A DNA stretch of 64,000 bases, taken from assembly GCF_014836905.1 (NCBI RefSeq), contig NZ_JACSPZ010000006.1:1-64000 (forward strand), in the 5' to 3' direction. The position numbers and the translations under genes were made by a program. This document shows, in pieces, positions 61,413-64,000 of this stretch. The number at the start of each line of letters is the position of its first letter. The first letter of the stretch is position 1. Below the pieces are notes generated by a model. That model searched no databases and was not told the DNA's origin. It saw only the letters and a program-made list of their open reading frames with translations. The DNA comes from Solibacillus faecavium. Lineage in GTDB: Bacteria; Bacillota; Bacilli; Bacillales_A; Planococcaceae.

Positions 61413-62603
61413 ATGTCAAACGTATTAAATACCTTTTTAGATGAAAATTTATTGGCATTACAAGCACAAGGTTTATACAATGAAATCGATCCGGTAGAAG
61501 GTGCAAACGGCCCGATTATTCAAGTAGCAGGCAAACAGTTGATTAACTTATCATCAAACAACTATTTAGGCTTGGCAACAAATGATGAACTGAAGAAGAT
61601 TGCACAAGATACAATAGCTACTTACGGTGTCGGTGCTGGTGCTGTTCGTACAATTAATGGCACACTTGATTTACACGTAAAACTTGAAGAAACATTAGCG
61701 AAATTTAAAGGTACAGAAGCAGCAATTAGCTATCAATCAGGCTTCAATTGTAATATGGCGGCAATTTCCGCTGTAATGGATAAAAATGATGCGATTTTAT
61801 CGGATGCATTAAACCATGCTTCGATAATTGATGGCTGCCGTTTATCAAAGGCAAAAATTATTCCGTTTGCCCATGCAGATATGGATGATTTACGCGCAAA
61901 GGCAAAAGATGCAAAGGAATCAGGTCTTTACAATAAAGTAATGGTCATTACAGATGGTGTATTCTCGATGGATGGCGATATTGCAAAGCTTCCTGAAATC
62001 GTAGAAATCGCAAAAGAGTTTGACCTAATTACGTATGTAGATGATGCACACGGTTCAGGCGTTACAGGTAAAGGTGCAGGAACAGTGAAGCATTTCGGTC
62101 TGCAAAACGAAATTGACTTCCAAATCGGTACATTATCAAAGGCAATTGGTGTTGTTGGCGGTTATGTAGCAGGGAAGAAAAACTTGATTGATTGGCTAAA
62201 GGTCCGTTCACGTCCGTTTTTATTCTCTACCGCTTTACCACCAGGGGATGTAGCGGCAATTACACGCGCAGTGGAAATGATTATGGAATCTACAGAGCTG
62301 CATGACAAGCTTTGGGAAAACGGTCAATATTTAAAAGACGGCTTAGCAAAACTAGGCTTTAATATTGGAGAATCCGAAACACCGATTACACCATGTATTA
62401 TTGGTGAAGAAAAGCTGACGCAGCAGTTTTCAAAGCGTTTGCTTGAGGAAGGCGTTTACGCAAAAGCAATCGTGTTCCCAACAGTCCAAAAAGGAACAGG
62501 TCGTGTACGCAATATGCCAACAGCAGCACATACGAAAGAAATGCTGGATGAAGCATTGGCGATTTACGAGAAAGTTGGCCGTGAGTTAGAAGTGATTAAG
62601 TAA
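61413..62603 (+). CDS. kbl: Glycine C-acetyltransferase (2-amino-3-ketobutyrate CoA ligase)
   Basis: This 396-residue alpha-oxoamine synthase has [47 protein letters not shown] and the PLP lysine in [17 protein letters not shown]. It interconverts 2-amino-3-oxobutyrate plus CoA and glycine plus acetyl-CoA. Threonine dehydrogenase (tdh), its usual partner, is not in view. The family also includes 8-amino-7-oxononanoate synthase, but the sequence is closer to Kbl. Confidence 0.9.
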   Translation: MSNVLNTFLDENLLALQAQGLYNEIDPVEGANGPIIQVAGKQLINLSSNNYLGLATNDELKKIAQDTIATYGVGAGAVRTINGTLDLHVKLEETLAKFKGTEAAISYQSGFNCNMAAISAVMDKNDAILSDALNHASIIDGCRLSKAKIIPFAHADMDDLRAKAKDAKESGLYNKVMVITDGVFSMDGDIAKLPEIVEIAKEFDLITYVDDAHGSGVTGKGAGTVKHFGLQNEIDFQIGTLSKAIGVVGGYVAGKKNLIDWLKVRSRPFLFSTALPPGDVAAITRAVEMIMESTELHDKLWENGQYLKDGLAKLGFNIGESETPITPCIIGEEKLTQQFSKRLLEEGVYAKAIVFPTVQKGTGRVRNMPTAAHTKEMLDEALAIYEKVGRELEVIK

Positions 62604-62605
62604 AA

Positions 62606-62646
62606 TAAAAGCCCGGCACTATTTACACATAGTGCCGGGCTTTTTG
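62606..62646 (+). terminator. Terminator of kbl
   Basis: AAAAGCCCGGCACTA pairs perfectly with TAGTGCCGGGCTTTT, T tail. Confidence 0.9.
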
Positions 62647-62653
62647 CGGAAAT

Positions 62654-62786
62654 GGCGAATACCCAGAAGAAAGTGTCTATTAAGTAAGGCAGGGCGGCGA
62701 TTATCCGTGTGAAGTTGGCGAATAAGCTTATCTAAATGGCGATTATCGTTAATTAAGTGGATAATATAATTTTCATTTGGCGAATA
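62654..62786. repeat. Array B: ~21-bp-phased degenerate GGCGAWTA motif
   Basis: Units start at 62654 (GGCGAATA), 62674 (GTCTATTA, degenerate), 62696 (GGCGATTA), 62717 (GGCGAATA), 62738 (GGCGATTA), 62759 (GGATAATA) and 62779 (GGCGAATA). Steps are 20, 22, 21, 21, 21 and 20 bases. It sits between the kbl terminator and the convergent aminotransferase gene. Motif, spacing, orientation to a terminator, and even the GTGGATAWTA variant match array A at 30653-30825. Confidence 0.78.
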
Positions 62787-62843
62787 AATTTCCCGCTTCT
62801 TCTTTGTAATTCAATTTTGACATTTTTAAATGACCAAGCTTGG

Positions 62844-64000
62844 TTATTTTGACAGCATTTCTGTAAAGAGCTCAAGCTTCGCAATACGTTGGATGGCTTC
62901 GCGCAACCGCTCTTCATCCACGAGTAGCCCGACACGAATATAACCTTCACCATACTCACCAAATCCATTTCCCGCAGCAACAGCAATATCTGCTTTTTCC
63001 AGTAAAAGGTCGGCAAATTGCTCGCTCGTATACGGTGCAGGGACTGGAAGCCAGGCAAAAAACGAGCCTTTAGGTGCAGTAATATGCCAGCCGATTTTTT
63101 GAGTTTCTTCCAAAAGGACATTTCGTCGTCGTTCATATAAATCCCGCAGTTCTTCCACGCAAGTTTGTTCTTCATTCAGTGCCAGGGCTGCGGCATGCTG
63201 AATTGCAGGGAACTGACTGCAAAAGAGATGGTCTTGAATAATATTAATTGCTTCTACTATTTGCGCATTTCCTACAGCAAATCCAATACGCCACCCCGCC
63301 ATATTATAGGACTTCGACAAAGTATAAAGCTCAATGCCAACCTCCTTTGCACCAGGAGCCTGCAAAAAGCTTGGCGGACGCTCTCCATCAAAACCAATGG
63401 CACCATATGCAAAGTCATGTGCAATAGCGATACGGTTTTCCTTCGCCATCTGAACGGTTTGCTCGAAAAATTCTTTTGTGGCGATACCGCCAGTAGGGTT
63501 GTTCGGATAATTTAAATACATAAGCTTGGCGCGCTGCTTTACTTCATCTGCCAGGGCACTATAGTCCGGCAAAAACTGATTTTCTGTTTTTAGTGGCATT
63601 GTATCGAATTTAACATCTGCAAGTGCTACTCCCGACAAATAATCAGGATAACCTGGGTCTGGAAGAAGCATATAGTCTCCAGGGTTTAATAGCGCAAGCG
63701 GAAGTTCGACTAAACCTACCTTTGTCCCACCAAGTATCGCAATCTCTGTATGCGGATCAATATCCACATTATATTCACGTTTATAAAAGTCGGCTGCTGC
63801 CTGTTTTAATTCCGCAATGCCGCGAAACGGGGAATATTTATGTGTTTGCGGATCAGTTGCCGCCATCTGCAATGCTTCAACAATATGTGCCGGTGTTGGC
63901 TGATCTGGATTTCCTTGACCTAAATTAATGACATCGCGACCTTCTGCCATTGCTGCGTTCACCTTATTCACAAGCGCTGCAAAAAATTGTGGAGGAAGCT
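62844..64000 (-). CDS. mtnE: PLP-dependent aminotransferase, MtnE type (5' end outside window)
   Basis: The reading frame runs beyond the right edge; upstream of the internal ATG at 63971 it reads LPPQFFAALVNKVNAAMAEG, matching the N-terminal region of MtnE (YkrV). Family motifs are INLGQGNPDQPTP, LNYPNNPTGG, HDFAYGAIGFDG and the PLP lysine in YTLSKSYNMAGWRIGF. MtnE transaminates 2-oxo-4-methylthiobutyrate to methionine in salvage. No other mtn genes are in view, so a broader amino acid transaminase is possible. Confidence 0.87.
   Translation of the reverse strand, partial: LPPQFFAALVNKVNAAMAEGRDVINLGQGNPDQPTPAHIVEALQMAATDPQTHKYSPFRGIAELKQAAADFYKREYNVDIDPHTEIAILGGTKVGLVELPLALLNPGDYMLLPDPGYPDYLSGVALADVKFDTMPLKTENQFLPDYSALADEVKQRAKLMYLNYPNNPTGGIATKEFFEQTVQMAKENRIAIAHDFAYGAIGFDGERPPSFLQAPGAKEVGIELYTLSKSYNMAGWRIGFAVGNAQIVEAINIIQDHLFCSQFPAIQHAAALALNEEQTCVEELRDLYERRRNVLLEETQKIGWHITAPKGSFFAWLPVPAPYTSEQFADLLLEKADIAVAAGNGFGEYGEGYIRVGLLVDEERLREAIQRIAKLELFTEMLSK

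Noticed and set aside
62753-63175. 140-residue minus-strand ORF overlapping the 3' part of the MtnE-type gene and array B
   Set aside because: It is an out-of-frame shadow of a well-conserved aminotransferase; codon pattern and product are not protein-like.
1-64000. Prophage, insertion sequence or integrative element
   Set aside because: No transposase, integrase, phage structural gene or target-site duplication was seen in the window.

Overview
The window looks like chromosome of a low-GC, endospore-forming-type Firmicute, most likely a Planococcaceae member close to Solibacillus or Lysinibacillus. This rests on AT-rich codon use, strong AGGAGG ribosome sites, a paired tRNA-Asn/tRNA-Glu end of a tRNA cluster, SLH surface-layer domains, and Bacillus-type HelD, Spx, YppG, SE1832 and MtnE proteins. 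The genus call is inference.

Layout. 1-2.2 kb: two tRNAs and a surface-anchored SLH/metallo-beta-lactamase/Excalibur protein. 2.4-16.5 kb: a nearly uninterrupted plus-strand catabolic block. It encodes a two-component flavin monooxygenase (HpaB/HpaC type), an IclR regulator, and every step from 3-hydroxyanthranilate through 2-aminomuconate, 4-oxalocrotonate and 2-oxopent-4-enoate to pyruvate and acetyl-CoA, followed by a TRAP transporter and an MFS carrier. The likely growth substrate is anthranilate. 16.6-20.7 kb: two separate regulator/peptide pairs flank a subtilisin-type protease. One is an Rgg/PlcR-like regulator with a divergent 21-residue SHP-like peptide. The other is an NprR-like HTH-TPR regulator with a 29-residue pre-peptide directly downstream. 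Both peptide genes are shorter than usual ORF cut-offs. 20.7-30.6 kb: aldehyde dehydrogenase with DUF779, AbrB-family membrane protein, heme O synthase, M20 dipeptidase, a PlsY paralogue overlapping a GNAT-aminotransferase fusion, and an orphan ECF sigma factor. 30.6-46 kb: MarR and a Spx variant lacking the second redox cysteine, ABC-F protein, HelD, UppP, a MarR-MFS pair, and a LytTR regulator carrying a degenerate ABC domain next to an ABC transporter. 46-64 kb: cold-shock protein, topoisomerase III, an exopolysaccharide-type module (GH113-like, DUF2334, GT2), a TetR/ABC-2 pair, stress and redox enzymes, YbaK, YczE-like protein, Kbl, and an MtnE-type aminotransferase cut by the window end.

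The main candidates for new biology are the double peptide-signalling locus around the protease, and two intergenic arrays of a degenerate GGCGAWTA motif phased every ~21 bp, each lying between convergent terminators. All family calls come from reading the proteins; no database search was run.
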